In this document: in pieces, positions 9,152-19,012 of the stretch
Layout of the letters: each line of letters opens with the position of its first letter
Numbering within the stretch: the stretch's first letter is position 1
Notes under the pieces: model-generated
What the model was told of the DNA's origin: nothing
What the model saw: only the letters and a program-made list of their open reading frames with translations
The model's database searches: none
Program-made: the position numbers and the translations under genes
Source of the DNA: Coprococcus sp. OM04-5BH
GTDB taxonomy: Bacteria; Bacillota; Clostridia; Lachnospirales; Lachnospiraceae
Direction: 5' to 3'
Length of the DNA: 64,000 bases
NCBI RefSeq assembly: GCF_003482105.1
Contig: NZ_QULM01000001.1
Location: 1,162,713 to 1,226,712 of the forward strand

Positions 9152-9625
9152 ATGGACGTAACAGTTACATTACAGGAGAATATGGCATATTGGATATGGC
9201 CTTACATAGCAGTGGGGCTTATAGTGATCTGCCCCATTATCTTCCTGACAGTAAGAAAGTTGATAGAAAAGAAAAAGGCCGGGGCAGGTACTGTGAGAAA
9301 GCTCCTTTCTCCCGCTGAGAAGGAGTCCTTAAGAGGGGAGTATCTGGGCAGGGTCGACAGCATATACAGTGAGTACAGGAACGGCAGGTTAAGCATAAGA
9401 AAGTGTTATCAGAAGCTGAGCTTATGTGTCAGAGGCTTTGTGACAGCCTATACAGGTGTTCCTGTCATCAGATGTACCCTGTCTGATCTTAAACGGATGA
9501 AGAATATGGTGCCGTTGGCAGAACTTATAGAAAATTACTATCAGGTAGAATTCCCGATACAGAGTGTCGGGGATGTGGACAGGACAGTAAAAGAAACTAA
9601 ATGGGTGATACAGAAATGGATATAA
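9152..9625 (+). CDS. Small membrane protein of the MoxR/VWA operon
   Basis: 157 residues with one N-terminal membrane helix (about 13-34, IWPYIAVGLIVICPIIFL) and a basic helical cytoplasmic domain. The position between DUF58 and the first VWA gene is the one held by DUF4381-like proteins in other bacteria, but I cannot confirm homology by eye. GAGGAA upstream supports ATG 9152. The end overlaps the start of the next gene by ten bases. A different-frame open reading of 9115-9318 is a shadow. Confidence 0.75.
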   Translation: MDVTVTLQENMAYWIWPYIAVGLIVICPIIFLTVRKLIEKKKAGAGTVRKLLSPAEKESLRGEYLGRVDSIYSEYRNGRLSIRKCYQKLSLCVRGFVTAYTGVPVIRCTLSDLKRMKNMVPLAELIENYYQVEFPIQSVGDVDRTVKETKWVIQKWI

Positions 9626-10653
9626 AATATTTATTTGTCCTGATGGCCGGAATAGTTATTTCCGTGGCAGCCATAGTTGTGTTCGTGCTGAGCAGGCGTA
9701 AGAAGGAAAAGTATAACGGCGGACTCAGAAGCTATGGAATGGCATTTATAAAGGACAATGAGTATCTGAAAAAGAGAAAGAGATTATATAAGGCTATAAG
9801 TACGGGAGTATTTGTAACTCTGGTGCTGGCCTTCTTAAGTTGTATGGTACTGGCGTCAAGACCCCATACGGAGACCGAGGTGAATGAGAAACAGTATGCC
9901 AGAGATATCATACTGTGCCTTGATATATCAACCTCCGTTGACGACCTTAATAACAGCCTTATAGATGAGCTTATAAACACAGTAAGAAATCTTAAGGGCG
10001 AGAGGTTTGGCATAGTGATATTCAATACCTCACCGGTACTGGTGTCTCCCCTTACAGATGATTATGAATTTATCATAGAACAGCTTGAGGGTATTAAGCA
10101 GGGGCTGGAGGTAAGGAAAAAATATGCCGAAACCTGGATAACACCATGGGAATCAGATTCCTACTACTGGCTGAGCTTCATCTCTGATGGTACACTTATC
10201 GGAAATGAAGAGAGAGGAAGTTCATTGGTTGGAGACGGACTGGCAGGCGCGGTCTACAGCTTCTCTGATTCCCAGGCTGACTCAGACAGAGAGAAATTAG
10301 TTATATACACCACAGACAATGATGTGTACGGTGATGAGATAGTACCCCTTACCGATGCAGCGCAGCTCTGTAAGAAGAGAAACGTGGTGGTATTCGGAAT
10401 AGGCACAAAGTTCATGGAGAGTGCAGATAAGGCAGAGATGAAATCGGCGGTGGAGAGCACCGGAGGAAGATTTTATCTTGAAGAGGAATCGGGAACCTTT
10501 GAGCAGATCGTTCAGGACATACACAATAGAAGTGTGAACATGCTGGATGGAGATTCCTATGTGGTGGACACAGACAAGCCATTTGCAGCCTTTGTATTGC
10601 TTGTGGTGGTGCTTATGCTGTATTTTGGCACTTCAAGGATATTAAGAAAATAA
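9616..10653 (+). CDS. VWA-domain membrane protein, BatA-like
   Basis: 345 residues. Membrane helices lie at about 4-27 and 55-75, and again at the C terminus (AAFVLLVVVLMLYF). Between them is a von Willebrand A domain with an intact MIDAS metal site (CLDISTSVDD, DxSxS) and later acidic loops (YTTDNDVYGDE). BatA-type proteins bind partners on the outer face and work with MoxR. ATG 9616 is preferred because GGGTGAT at 9603-9609 sits six bases upstream; ATG 9601 has no site. Confidence 0.87.
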   Translation: MDIKYLFVLMAGIVISVAAIVVFVLSRRKKEKYNGGLRSYGMAFIKDNEYLKKRKRLYKAISTGVFVTLVLAFLSCMVLASRPHTETEVNEKQYARDIILCLDISTSVDDLNNSLIDELINTVRNLKGERFGIVIFNTSPVLVSPLTDDYEFIIEQLEGIKQGLEVRKKYAETWITPWESDSYYWLSFISDGTLIGNEERGSSLVGDGLAGAVYSFSDSQADSDREKLVIYTTDNDVYGDEIVPLTDAAQLCKKRNVVVFGIGTKFMESADKAEMKSAVESTGGRFYLEEESGTFEQIVQDIHNRSVNMLDGDSYVVDTDKPFAAFVLLVVVLMLYFGTSRILRK

Positions 10654-10693
10654 ATTATGGATGGACTGATGCTCCATCAGGGAATAACAGACA

Positions 10694-11662
10694 ATGATAA
10701 TTAATCCGATTATACCTATATGGCTCATGGCTATCCTGTGTGTTGTCATGCTGATCATGAAACGCAGGGGCAGATGGGCATTTGTAAGACAGATAATAAT
10801 AGTAATACTGGTATTTGCCATAAATTTAAGACCTATGCTTCCGGGAAAGACCTATAAGACCGGAAGACAGGTGAGGGACGTGAACGTGCTGTTTGTGGTG
10901 GATGACACCATAAGTATGCTGGCGCTGGATGGCAGGGACGGTGAGGCAAGGCTTGAGGATGTGAAGAAGGACTGCAGCTATATAATAGACAGTCTGGGAG
11001 ATGCAAATTATTCAGTGCTTTCCTTTAACAACACTCCTATAATCAGCTCCCCGTTTACCAGTGATTCGGGACATATAAAGAACTGTATCGAGGCGTTGTA
11101 TCCTATAGAGGATTTCTATGCAAGGGGAAGCTCCCTTAATACTCCTAAGGAGATGATGAAGGAGATACTTTCCTCCGCAGAGAGCAAATACGGCAGGAAG
11201 ACCATCGTGTTCTTTATAAGCGACGGTGAGATCACAGACGACAGTATCCTTAGTTCCTACAGTGATCTTAAGGATTATGTAGGTGGCGGAGCGGTTCTGG
11301 GATACGGAACCACAGAAGGTGCTGCCATGAAGATAAAGAACACCTACGATGATACCTATGAATATGTGCAGGATAAGAGTGATTATCCTTACAAGAATGC
11401 TATTTCTAAGCTTGACGAGGGAAATCTCAAGCAGCTCTCAGGCGATCTTGGCATAGACTATGTGCACATGGACAGCTCTAAGAGTATTGACAGTGTTCTT
11501 GAGGCAGTGAAGAAGGACAGTGCCACAGACAAGAACGCCGTAAGGACAGTTGAGGAGACCATAGAGGGCTCCGTTGACATATACTATTTCTTCGCATTTG
11601 CCCTTGCAGCCATGTTGCTTACAGAGGTGATAATTGCCATCATAAATAAGCGGAGACACTAA
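10694..11662 (+). CDS. Second VWA-domain membrane protein, BatB-like
   Basis: 322 residues with two N-terminal helices (about 6-20 and 31-46) and one C-terminal helix (about 292-315, YYFFAFALAAMLLTEVII). The VWA domain starts near residue 66 with a MIDAS variant VVDDTISML (DxTxS-like). It probably pairs with the preceding VWA protein. It is followed after one base by the TPR gene. Confidence 0.86.
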   Translation: MIINPIIPIWLMAILCVVMLIMKRRGRWAFVRQIIIVILVFAINLRPMLPGKTYKTGRQVRDVNVLFVVDDTISMLALDGRDGEARLEDVKKDCSYIIDSLGDANYSVLSFNNTPIISSPFTSDSGHIKNCIEALYPIEDFYARGSSLNTPKEMMKEILSSAESKYGRKTIVFFISDGEITDDSILSSYSDLKDYVGGGAVLGYGTTEGAAMKIKNTYDDTYEYVQDKSDYPYKNAISKLDEGNLKQLSGDLGIDYVHMDSSKSIDSVLEAVKKDSATDKNAVRTVEETIEGSVDIYYFFAFALAAMLLTEVIIAIINKRRH

Positions 11663-11663
11663 G

Positions 11664-12356
11664 GTGACTATAAAAGATATGAGTAATATAAAAGAAGACA
11701 GACAGCTTAAGAGAAAAAAACGAATAAGAAAATGGATACTGATAGGCGTGGCGGTTGTGCTGGTGCTTGCCATAGCTGCGGTGAGCATATTCCTTCAGTT
11801 ATACAAATATCACTATAACAAGGGAAATGAGTACTATGACAGCTATAAATACAGTGATGCCGCAGCTGAGTACAACAAGGCTCTGTCATATCCGGTGCCT
11901 GATGGTGAGGAGTGTGCCATAAAGGTTAATCTTGTGTTGGCGAAGATAGCACCGGTGAATTTCGATAATGTGCCGGAGGCGGATTTAAGCGACACCATAG
12001 ATCTGCTAGGTGACTGCATAGACCTTCTCTGCGAGGATGGCTGTGCCCACAAAAATGATGAGAACGGTCATGACAGTACAGCCCAGGAGCTTAAGGATGA
12101 GCTGGAACAGATTCTTGAGAAGCTTAAGGAGCAGCAGGAGCAGAGCCAGGGTGGATCGGACAGTGACGAAGATCAGGACAACACCGGTGACGAGACCGAG
12201 GAGGATACCCGGTCGGGTGAAGGTGAGGCCACCACTGAGCAGGATCCTTCTGAGAAGCAGATAGAGGATATAATAAGAGACGGCACAAAGGAACATAACA
12301 GAAGCCGTGAAGAGGATACAGGAGAGTATAATTATTATGGTGGAAAAAGCTGGTAA
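11664..12356 (+). CDS. TPR-containing membrane protein, BatC-like, with acidic tail
   Basis: 230 residues. A basic N terminus precedes a membrane helix (about 24-47). The following NKGNEYYDSYKYSDAAAEYN block is a TPR unit, and a second degenerate unit follows. The C-terminal third is low-complexity, rich in Glu, Asp, Gln and Ser. A TPR protein at this point is typical of Bat operons. Start taken at GTG 11664 (GGAG eight bases upstream); ATG 11679 is possible. Its 3' end overlaps the aminopeptidase gene by 20 bases. Confidence 0.75.
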   Translation: MTIKDMSNIKEDRQLKRKKRIRKWILIGVAVVLVLAIAAVSIFLQLYKYHYNKGNEYYDSYKYSDAAAEYNKALSYPVPDGEECAIKVNLVLAKIAPVNFDNVPEADLSDTIDLLGDCIDLLCEDGCAHKNDENGHDSTAQELKDELEQILEKLKEQQEQSQGGSDSDEDQDNTGDETEEDTRSGEGEATTEQDPSEKQIEDIIRDGTKEHNRSREEDTGEYNYYGGKSW

Positions 12357-14157
12357 TAAAAACAGACAGCGTGTGGATAGTATAAGACAGCTCATGAAGG
12401 AGCGTGGCATAGACGCATACATTATCAGGTCGGATGATTTTCATGGCTCTGAGTATGTGGGAGATTATTTCAAGTGCCGCCGGTATGTGACCGGCTTTGA
12501 CGGCTCCGCAGGAAGTGTTGTCATAACGGCAGATGAAGCTGTGCTCTGGACTGACGGAAGGTATTTCTTACAGGCTGAGGAACAGCTTAAAGGTACCGGG
12601 ATTGAACTGTACAGACAGGGAGTTGCAGGGGTTCCCGATATACCTGCATATCTGTCAGAGCATGTAGGGTACGGCGGTTTTATAGCTTATGACGGAAGGA
12701 CTGTAAGTGTAGGTTTTCGTGATATGATCATGGCAGCCTTTAAGGACAGACATGTAAATATAATAGATGACATAGATCTTGTTGGGATGATATGGGATGA
12801 CCGACCTGCCATGAGTGCCGAGAAGCTATGGCTTCTTCCTGAGAAGTACTCAGGCATGAAGACGGCAGACAAGCTGGCAGCCGTAAGGCTGGCCATGAAG
12901 GAGGCTGGGGCTGATGTCCATCTGATAGCTTCCCTTGATGATATCGCCTGGATATACAATATCCGCGGAGGAGATATAAGCTATAATCCTGTGGCACTGG
13001 CATATACTGTAATTTATGAGGATAAGGCAGTTCTTTATATCAACAGGAACATAGTTGATACAGAAGTGGCTGCGGTGCTGGCAGATGATAACGTGGAATT
13101 AAGGGATTACGATCAGGTCTACAGCGACTTAAAGGAGCTTCATGACGACAGTGTGATTCTTGTGGATAAGGCAACAATCAACGTGGCTCTTATATCAGCT
13201 ATAAATAAAAATACCCACATTGTATATCATGACAATCCTTCAAAGCTCCTTAAGGCAGTTAAAAATCCTACAGAGACAGATAATGAGAGAAAAGCACATC
13301 TTTTTGATGGTATTGCTCTTACTAAACTTATATACTGGCTCAAGAAGAATTATGGGTCTGATGAGTTTGACAGAGGTGAGATCACCGAAATGTCCGTGGC
13401 GGAGAAGCTTCTTGATTACAGGAAGAAGGGTGAGGGCTTTATAGAAGAAAGCTTCGCACCTATCATAGCTTCCGGTGCCCATGGGGCCATTGTCCACTAT
13501 GAGGCAACGGAGGAAACCGATATACCTTTGTGCAGGGATAATTTTGTCCTTATGGATACCGGAGGACAGTATCTCTACGGAACCACGGATGTGACCAGAA
13601 CCGTGGCGCTTGGTGAGCTTACTTACGAACAGAAGCTTAATTATACGGCAGTATTGAGGGGACATCTTGCCTTAGGCGCAGCTAAGTTCAAAGCAGGGAC
13701 CACAGGGGTGAATCTGGATCATCTTGCCAGGGCTCCGCTTCACAGGCTGGGACTTGATTATAACCATGGTACGGGACATGGAGTGGGATATCTTTTGAAT
13801 GTCCATGAGGGACCTAATGCCATAAGACCGAGAGAGAAGAACAGCTCAGGCACAGCATTTGTTCCGGGCATGATCACCTCCAATGAGCCGGGAGTTTATA
13901 TTGCCGGTGAGTATGGAATAAGAACAGAGAATATGATATTGTGTAGGAAAGCAATGGAGACAGATATGGGAGAGTTCTATGACTTTGAGACTCTCACACT
14001 GGTTCCCTACGACGTATCGGCAATACTGACAGAAAAGCTCAACGAAGATGAACGCTGCCTTCTTAACGACTATCACCGCAGGGTTTATCTTATGCTGTCA
14101 CCATACCTTGAGGATGATGAGAGGGAGTGGCTTAGGAAGGCTACTGCACCGGTATGA
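12337..14157 (+). CDS. Xaa-Pro aminopeptidase, M24B, long form
   Basis: A 606-residue metallopeptidase with two creatinase-like N-terminal domains and a C-terminal pita-bread domain, the three-domain layout of eukaryote-like aminopeptidase P. Metal ligands are visible in MDTGGQYLYGTTDVTRT (two Asp), GTGHGVGYLLNVHEGP (His) and TSNEPGVYIAGEYGIRTEN (two Glu). It removes N-terminal residues ahead of proline in peptides in the cytosol. AGGAGAG at 12320-12326 supports ATG 12337; a GTG at 12307 would lengthen the protein by ten residues. Confidence 0.93.
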   Translation: MVEKAGNKNRQRVDSIRQLMKERGIDAYIIRSDDFHGSEYVGDYFKCRRYVTGFDGSAGSVVITADEAVLWTDGRYFLQAEEQLKGTGIELYRQGVAGVPDIPAYLSEHVGYGGFIAYDGRTVSVGFRDMIMAAFKDRHVNIIDDIDLVGMIWDDRPAMSAEKLWLLPEKYSGMKTADKLAAVRLAMKEAGADVHLIASLDDIAWIYNIRGGDISYNPVALAYTVIYEDKAVLYINRNIVDTEVAAVLADDNVELRDYDQVYSDLKELHDDSVILVDKATINVALISAINKNTHIVYHDNPSKLLKAVKNPTETDNERKAHLFDGIALTKLIYWLKKNYGSDEFDRGEITEMSVAEKLLDYRKKGEGFIEESFAPIIASGAHGAIVHYEATEETDIPLCRDNFVLMDTGGQYLYGTTDVTRTVALGELTYEQKLNYTAVLRGHLALGAAKFKAGTTGVNLDHLARAPLHRLGLDYNHGTGHGVGYLLNVHEGPNAIRPREKNSSGTAFVPGMITSNEPGVYIAGEYGIRTENMILCRKAMETDMGEFYDFETLTLVPYDVSAILTEKLNEDERCLLNDYHRRVYLMLSPYLEDDEREWLRKATAPV

Positions 14158-14211
14158 GGGATATAGTTTAAGGCTGTCTGCCGTAAATATATTATTGGGG
14201 TCAGGAAAAAT

Positions 14212-16011
14212 ATGGAAACAAGAAAACAGATGAAAAAGAATGCCAGAGGCGCCATAAAAAAGCACCATCTGATATATATAATCGCCTGCTTCTTTGCAGC
14301 TATCATAGGTACAGAATTCGCAGGCTCCCTGCAGTTGTTCAGGCAGTCCAGCGAGGATATCAGTATTATTCAGATAAGCTATAATGGTGCCATCATAAAC
14401 AATCAGAATTTTTATGATATTATGATAGATGATTATCAGGAACGGGCGCAGAACTATGATGAAAGCATTGCCAATAGAGATCCTGACAGCCCGGTGAATA
14501 AGATCCTTGACAGGAGGAACGGAGTCCTTGCCACTATGGTAAATGGAGTTTCTTCCGGATCGTTTTTTGCGACAATACTGGTGGCTATAAGGAATGTTAC
14601 AGGGTCAAAGAGCATAGCGGCAGGAATATTCATCTGTGGGGTTGCCATATTATTGTTTTTCTTCTGGGCATTTATCAAGAATGTCTACAGAGTTGCAATG
14701 CGAAGGATATTTCTTGAGGGCGTAAGCTATGATAAGGTTCCCCATCAGAGATTCCTTTATGTATTCCGTATAAAATGTGTGCTGGATATAGCTATAACCA
14801 TGTTTGTACTGGCGATGTATAAGTTCTTATGGTCAATTACGATTATAGGCGTAGCCATAAAGCACTACTCATATCTTATGGTTCCGTATATTGTTGCAGA
14901 AAATCCCAAGATACCGTCTAAAACTGCAATAAATCTGTCCAGAAAAATGATGAATGGACATAAGCTGCAGTACTTCTGGAATGATATTACCTTCTGGGGC
15001 TGGTTTGTCCTTGACGTAGTAACTTTTGGTATGTCCAGGATAGTATTTACAAATGCATATAGAATCGCGTATTTTGCGGAGTGCTATAAGAATCTCAGAC
15101 AGTATGCAAAGGAACGGGAGTTTGAGGGCTCAGAGTATCTGAATGATAAATATCTGTTTGAAAAGGCAACTGTGGAGGAGTTAAACAGAGAGTATGCCGC
15201 TATCGGCAGGCTTAAGGAACGTACCGGTCATATGCCGGAGGTGTTCACCCATGGCGTTAAGGGCTTTATGGCTAAGTGGTTCGGTATATCCCTTGCCAGT
15301 CAGGCTGAGAATGATGCCTACGCAGATTACAGGATAAATAAAGTAAGGGTAGACCGGTACAGGGCAGAGATGGAACAGATGGCTTATCCCACAAGACTTC
15401 ATCCTATTCCTGAGAAACAGAAAAACTTCAAGGTTACTCAGATAAACTATATGAAACTCTACAGTGTTACATCCATAATATTGTTGTTTTTCTCCTTCTG
15501 TATTACCGGATGGGTGTGGGAGGTACTGCTCCATATCTATTACGATGGACAGATAATAAACAGGGGCTTTACCCATGGACCGTGGCTTCCGATATACGGA
15601 GTGGGCGGGGTCATAATAATTACGCTTTTAAAGAGATTCAGGGACAGACCTGTGCTTGAATTTCTTGTGGCATTTGTACTCTGTGGATTTATTGAGTACT
15701 TTACGGCATGGCTTCTCGAAACTGTAAATGGTGAGAAATGGTGGGACTACTCCGGCTATTTTTTGAATCTTGATGGAAGGATATGCGCGGAAGGATTGCT
15801 GGTATTTGCCGTTGGTGGCTGTACAGTCGTGTATCTGATAGCACCGCTGCTTGATGCGTTTTTTAAGCGCATAGACAGAAGACTTGCAACAGTGATATGT
15901 GTGGTGCTCCTGGCGGCATTTTTTTCAGACTGCTGTTACTCGTTTAAACACCCGAATACCGGAAAAGGAATAACCGAATATGAGGAGATATCATTTAACA
16001 GCCCACAGTGA
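14212..16011 (+). CDS. Membrane protein with DUF975-like N half and CmpB-like C half
   Basis: 599 residues. The first 300 residues have several membrane helices and the motif series of DUF975 proteins (IKNVYRVAMRRIFLEG, YSYLMVPYIVAENP, FLxxxxAYFAECY-like end). A charged linker follows (about 300-405). The last 190 residues match the putative ABC-transporter type IV/CmpB family: FTHGPWLPIYGVGG, EYFTAWLLETVNGEKWWDY, and a last helix near residue 560. The two parts occur as separate proteins elsewhere, so this looks like a fusion. No ATPase partner is adjacent. Function unknown. Confidence 0.75.
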   Translation: METRKQMKKNARGAIKKHHLIYIIACFFAAIIGTEFAGSLQLFRQSSEDISIIQISYNGAIINNQNFYDIMIDDYQERAQNYDESIANRDPDSPVNKILDRRNGVLATMVNGVSSGSFFATILVAIRNVTGSKSIAAGIFICGVAILLFFFWAFIKNVYRVAMRRIFLEGVSYDKVPHQRFLYVFRIKCVLDIAITMFVLAMYKFLWSITIIGVAIKHYSYLMVPYIVAENPKIPSKTAINLSRKMMNGHKLQYFWNDITFWGWFVLDVVTFGMSRIVFTNAYRIAYFAECYKNLRQYAKEREFEGSEYLNDKYLFEKATVEELNREYAAIGRLKERTGHMPEVFTHGVKGFMAKWFGISLASQAENDAYADYRINKVRVDRYRAEMEQMAYPTRLHPIPEKQKNFKVTQINYMKLYSVTSIILLFFSFCITGWVWEVLLHIYYDGQIINRGFTHGPWLPIYGVGGVIIITLLKRFRDRPVLEFLVAFVLCGFIEYFTAWLLETVNGEKWWDYSGYFLNLDGRICAEGLLVFAVGGCTVVYLIAPLLDAFFKRIDRRLATVICVVLLAAFFSDCCYSFKHPNTGKGITEYEEISFNSPQ

Positions 16012-16136
16012 CAATGAGTGGAGGAAAAACAATGGCGGATATGAAGTGAACCTGTAATAAAATTGACGAAAAAACCAGTGAAAGCGTCGTATAAATGGTA
16101 TTTTTCGGATATGTATGGTATACTTTAAAGGTGTAG

Positions 16137-16331
16137 CGTGACATATTTTATGGGATATACAACGGAGAAAATTATGGAACAAAGTTTAATGTAACAATGA
16201 CTTTCGGTATAGTCAAGGCTGATACAGAGATGACCTATGATGAACTTCTGGGGCGTGCCGACAAGCTTCTGTATTATGGCAAGACTCATGGCAAGAACCG
16301 TGTGTGCATCGTAGACGACCTGGATAACTAG
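16137..16331 (+). pseudogene. Remnant of a GGDEF (diguanylate cyclase) domain
   Basis: An open stretch with no stop from 16137 to the TAG at 16329-16331 translates to the end of a GGDEF domain: VTMTFGIVKAD, then a helix with RADKLLYYGKTHGKNRV, the usual DxALYxAKxxGRNRV ending. The GGDEF catalytic loop and the start of the gene are absent. A ribosome site and ATG at 16020-16034 upstream lead into a stop after five codons, which could be the other end of a deleted gene. The upstream link is inference. This explains most of the 369-base gap between flanking genes. Confidence 0.7.
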
Positions 16332-16380
16332 ATAAATAAAAAGATATATAAATACTATATGAGAAAGGAACATCATCAAA

Positions 16381-17667
16381 ATGGAAAACAACTATTCAAT
16401 CAACACAAAATGCGTACAGGGAGGTTATACACCGGGAAATGGTGAGCCAAGGCAGATACCTATATATCAGTCAACAACCTTCAAATATGACACCAGTGAG
16501 GATATGGGCAAGCTTTTTGATCTTGAGGCAGACGGATACTTCTATACCAGACTTGCAAATCCTACAAATGATTATGTGGCAGCTAAGATCGCTGAGCTTG
16601 AGGGCGGTACAGCAGCAATGCTCACATCATCAGGACAGGCGGCTAACTTCTTCGCACTTTTCAACATCTGTGAGAACGGAAGCCATATAGTATCATCGGC
16701 CTCTATCTACGGCGGAACCTTCAATCTTATTGAGGTAACAATGAAAAAGATGGGCATTGACGTGACATTTGTTGAGCCTGACTGTACAGAGGAGGAACTT
16801 AACGCAGCATTTAAGGAGAACACAAGGGCGGTGTTTGGAGAGTCCATTGCCAATCCTGCACTTACAGTTCTTGATATAGAAAAGTTCGCTAAGGCAGCCC
16901 ATGCCCACGGCGTGCCGCTTATAGTAGACAATACATTCCCTACACCTGTGAACCTCCGTCCTATTGAGTGGGGAGCAGATATAGTTACCCATTCCACCAC
17001 AAAGTATATGGATGGGCACGGCGCAGCAGTAGGCGGAGCTATTGTAGACAGCGGTAAGTTTGACTGGATGGCACATGCAGACAAATTCCCTGGACTGTGT
17101 ACACCGGATGATTCCTATCATGGTATCACATACGCAGAGAAGTTCGGCAAGGAAGGGGCATTTATTACAAAATGCACAGCACAGCTTATGAGAGATTTTG
17201 GATGTATACAGTCTCCACAGCATGCATTTATACTTAATCTCGGCCTTGAGTCATTACATGTGCGTATGCCTAGACATGTGGAGAATGGACAGGCTGTTGC
17301 CGAGTTCCTTGAGGCAAATGACAAGGTTCTCTACGTTAATTATCCGGGACTTCCATCATACAAGTACTATGATGTAGCTAAGAAATATATGCCAAATGGC
17401 GGCTGCGGAGTAGTATCCTTTGAGATAAAGGGCGGACGTGAGGCAGCAGAGAAGTTCATGAAGAACCTTAAGCTTGCAGCAATAGAGACCCATGTAGCCG
17501 ATGCAAGGACATGTTGTTTAAATCCTGCAACATCAACCCACAGACAGATGAACGATGAGCAGCTTAAGGCAGCCGGAGTTCCTGCAGGACTTATAAGGAT
17601 CTCCTGTGGTCTTGAGGACAAGAACGATCTTATAGCAGACCTTAAGCAGGCATTGGAAGCAATATAG
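16381..17667 (+). CDS. metY: O-acetylhomoserine aminocarboxypropyltransferase (sulfhydrylase)
   Basis: A 428-residue PLP enzyme of the Cys/Met-metabolism family. The PLP lysine is Lys208 in HSTTKYMDGHG. The N terminus (TKCVQGGYTPGNGEPRQIPI) and the length match O-acetylhomoserine sulfhydrylases rather than cystathionine synthases or lyases (about 380-400). It would make homocysteine from O-acetylhomoserine and sulfide for methionine synthesis. No SAM riboswitch was recognised upstream. AAAGGAA precedes ATG 16381. Confidence 0.9.
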   Translation: MENNYSINTKCVQGGYTPGNGEPRQIPIYQSTTFKYDTSEDMGKLFDLEADGYFYTRLANPTNDYVAAKIAELEGGTAAMLTSSGQAANFFALFNICENGSHIVSSASIYGGTFNLIEVTMKKMGIDVTFVEPDCTEEELNAAFKENTRAVFGESIANPALTVLDIEKFAKAAHAHGVPLIVDNTFPTPVNLRPIEWGADIVTHSTTKYMDGHGAAVGGAIVDSGKFDWMAHADKFPGLCTPDDSYHGITYAEKFGKEGAFITKCTAQLMRDFGCIQSPQHAFILNLGLESLHVRMPRHVENGQAVAEFLEANDKVLYVNYPGLPSYKYYDVAKKYMPNGGCGVVSFEIKGGREAAEKFMKNLKLAAIETHVADARTCCLNPATSTHRQMNDEQLKAAGVPAGLIRISCGLEDKNDLIADLKQALEAI

Positions 17668-17705
17668 AATTGGTTAATACCAATCGGAAAATGGGGCAGC
17701 AACAT

Positions 17706-18971
17706 ATGATACTTATAAAGAACGGCCGGGTTGTTGATCCGGTAACAAATACAGACAAAATAATGGATGTCCTTATAAAGGACAATAAGATAGCAGAGGT
17801 TTCAGAACATATAGAAGCTTCAGGAGCACAGGTTATAGACGCAGCAGGGCTGGTGGTGGCACCGGGACTGGTGGATACCCATGTGCATTTCAGGGATCCG
17901 GGCTTCACATATAAAGAAGATATTGAGACAGGAGCCAGGGCTGCCGCAAAGGGTGGATTCACTATGGTGGTATGTATGGCGAATACAAAACCAGCCGTTG
18001 ATAACATCGAGACTCTGGATTACATCCAGAAAAAGGGAGAGAAGACAGGTATAAACGTACTCCAGACCGCAACGGTCACAAAGGGACTTAAGGGTACGGA
18101 GCTTGTGGATATGGAACAACTTGCAGCTTCCGGGGCAGCAGGCTTCACAGATGACGGAATACCTATAATGGACGAGAAGGTTCTCCTTGAAGCCATGAAC
18201 AGGGCTAAGGAGCTTGACCTTCCGATAAGTCTTCACGAGGAAGATCCGCTGTTTATAAAGCAGCCGGGAGTTAATATGGGAGAGGTTTCGGAAAAGCTTT
18301 CATACGGCGGAGCCTCAAGGACTGCGGAGGACATAATGGTTGCAAGGGATTCTGTGCTTGCATTGCACACAGGAGCGTCGGTATGCATACAGCATATAAG
18401 CTCAGGCAATTCCGTGGATATTGTAAGGCTGTTTAAGAGCCTTGGAGCTGACATCCATGCAGAGGCGACACCACATCATTTTACCCTGACTGAGGAGGCT
18501 GTTCTTGAATATGGTACAAATGCCAGGATGAACCCACCTTTAAGAACTGAGGCTGACAGAAAGAAGATAATAGAAGGTATAATTGACGGAACCATAGATA
18601 TGATAGTTACAGACCATGCACCTCACAGTGTGGAGGAGAAGGCGAAGCCTCTTGCCAAGGCACCATCGGGAATAACAGGCCTTGAGACCTCCCTGGCACT
18701 GGGAATAAGGTCACTTGTGAAGCCGGGGCACATAACTCTTATGAAGCTTATTGAGCTTATGAGCACTAATCCGGCGAAATTCTACAGACTTGAACCGGGA
18801 ACGGTTGCTGCCGGTTCACCTGCAGATCTGGTGATATTCGGTGAGGATGATATCTGGGTCGCAGATAAATTCGCCTCAAAGGCTGTGAACACACCATTTG
18901 CAGGCTGGGAGCTTCCGGGCAGGGTACATCATACTATCTGCGGCGGAAAGATAGTATATTCTGCACAATAA
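17706..18971 (+). CDS. pyrC: Dihydroorotase
   Basis: A 421-residue type I dihydroorotase; it closes carbamoyl aspartate to dihydroorotate in de novo pyrimidine synthesis. Zinc-site motifs are DTHVHFRDPG, the LHEEDP region and TDHAPH. The start MILIKNGRVVDP at ATG 17706 matches family N termini; in-frame starts at 17691 and 17670 are less likely. It lies 38 bases after metY and no other pyr genes are adjacent, although pyrG lies at 44-46 kb. Confidence 0.92.
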   Translation: MILIKNGRVVDPVTNTDKIMDVLIKDNKIAEVSEHIEASGAQVIDAAGLVVAPGLVDTHVHFRDPGFTYKEDIETGARAAAKGGFTMVVCMANTKPAVDNIETLDYIQKKGEKTGINVLQTATVTKGLKGTELVDMEQLAASGAAGFTDDGIPIMDEKVLLEAMNRAKELDLPISLHEEDPLFIKQPGVNMGEVSEKLSYGGASRTAEDIMVARDSVLALHTGASVCIQHISSGNSVDIVRLFKSLGADIHAEATPHHFTLTEEAVLEYGTNARMNPPLRTEADRKKIIEGIIDGTIDMIVTDHAPHSVEEKAKPLAKAPSGITGLETSLALGIRSLVKPGHITLMKLIELMSTNPAKFYRLEPGTVAAGSPADLVIFGEDDIWVADKFASKAVNTPFAGWELPGRVHHTICGGKIVYSAQ

Positions 18972-19012
18972 AGAGATAATATGCAGATAAATGATAAAAA
19001 ACTTTAATTATG

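Noticed and set aside
9115..9318. 67-codon frame between DUF58 and the small membrane protein
   Set aside because: It overlaps the better supported gene at 9152 in another frame and has no ribosome site.
16332..16380. SAM or other methionine-linked riboswitch before metY
   Set aside because: Only about 50 AT-rich bases precede the ATG and they show no conserved riboswitch core.
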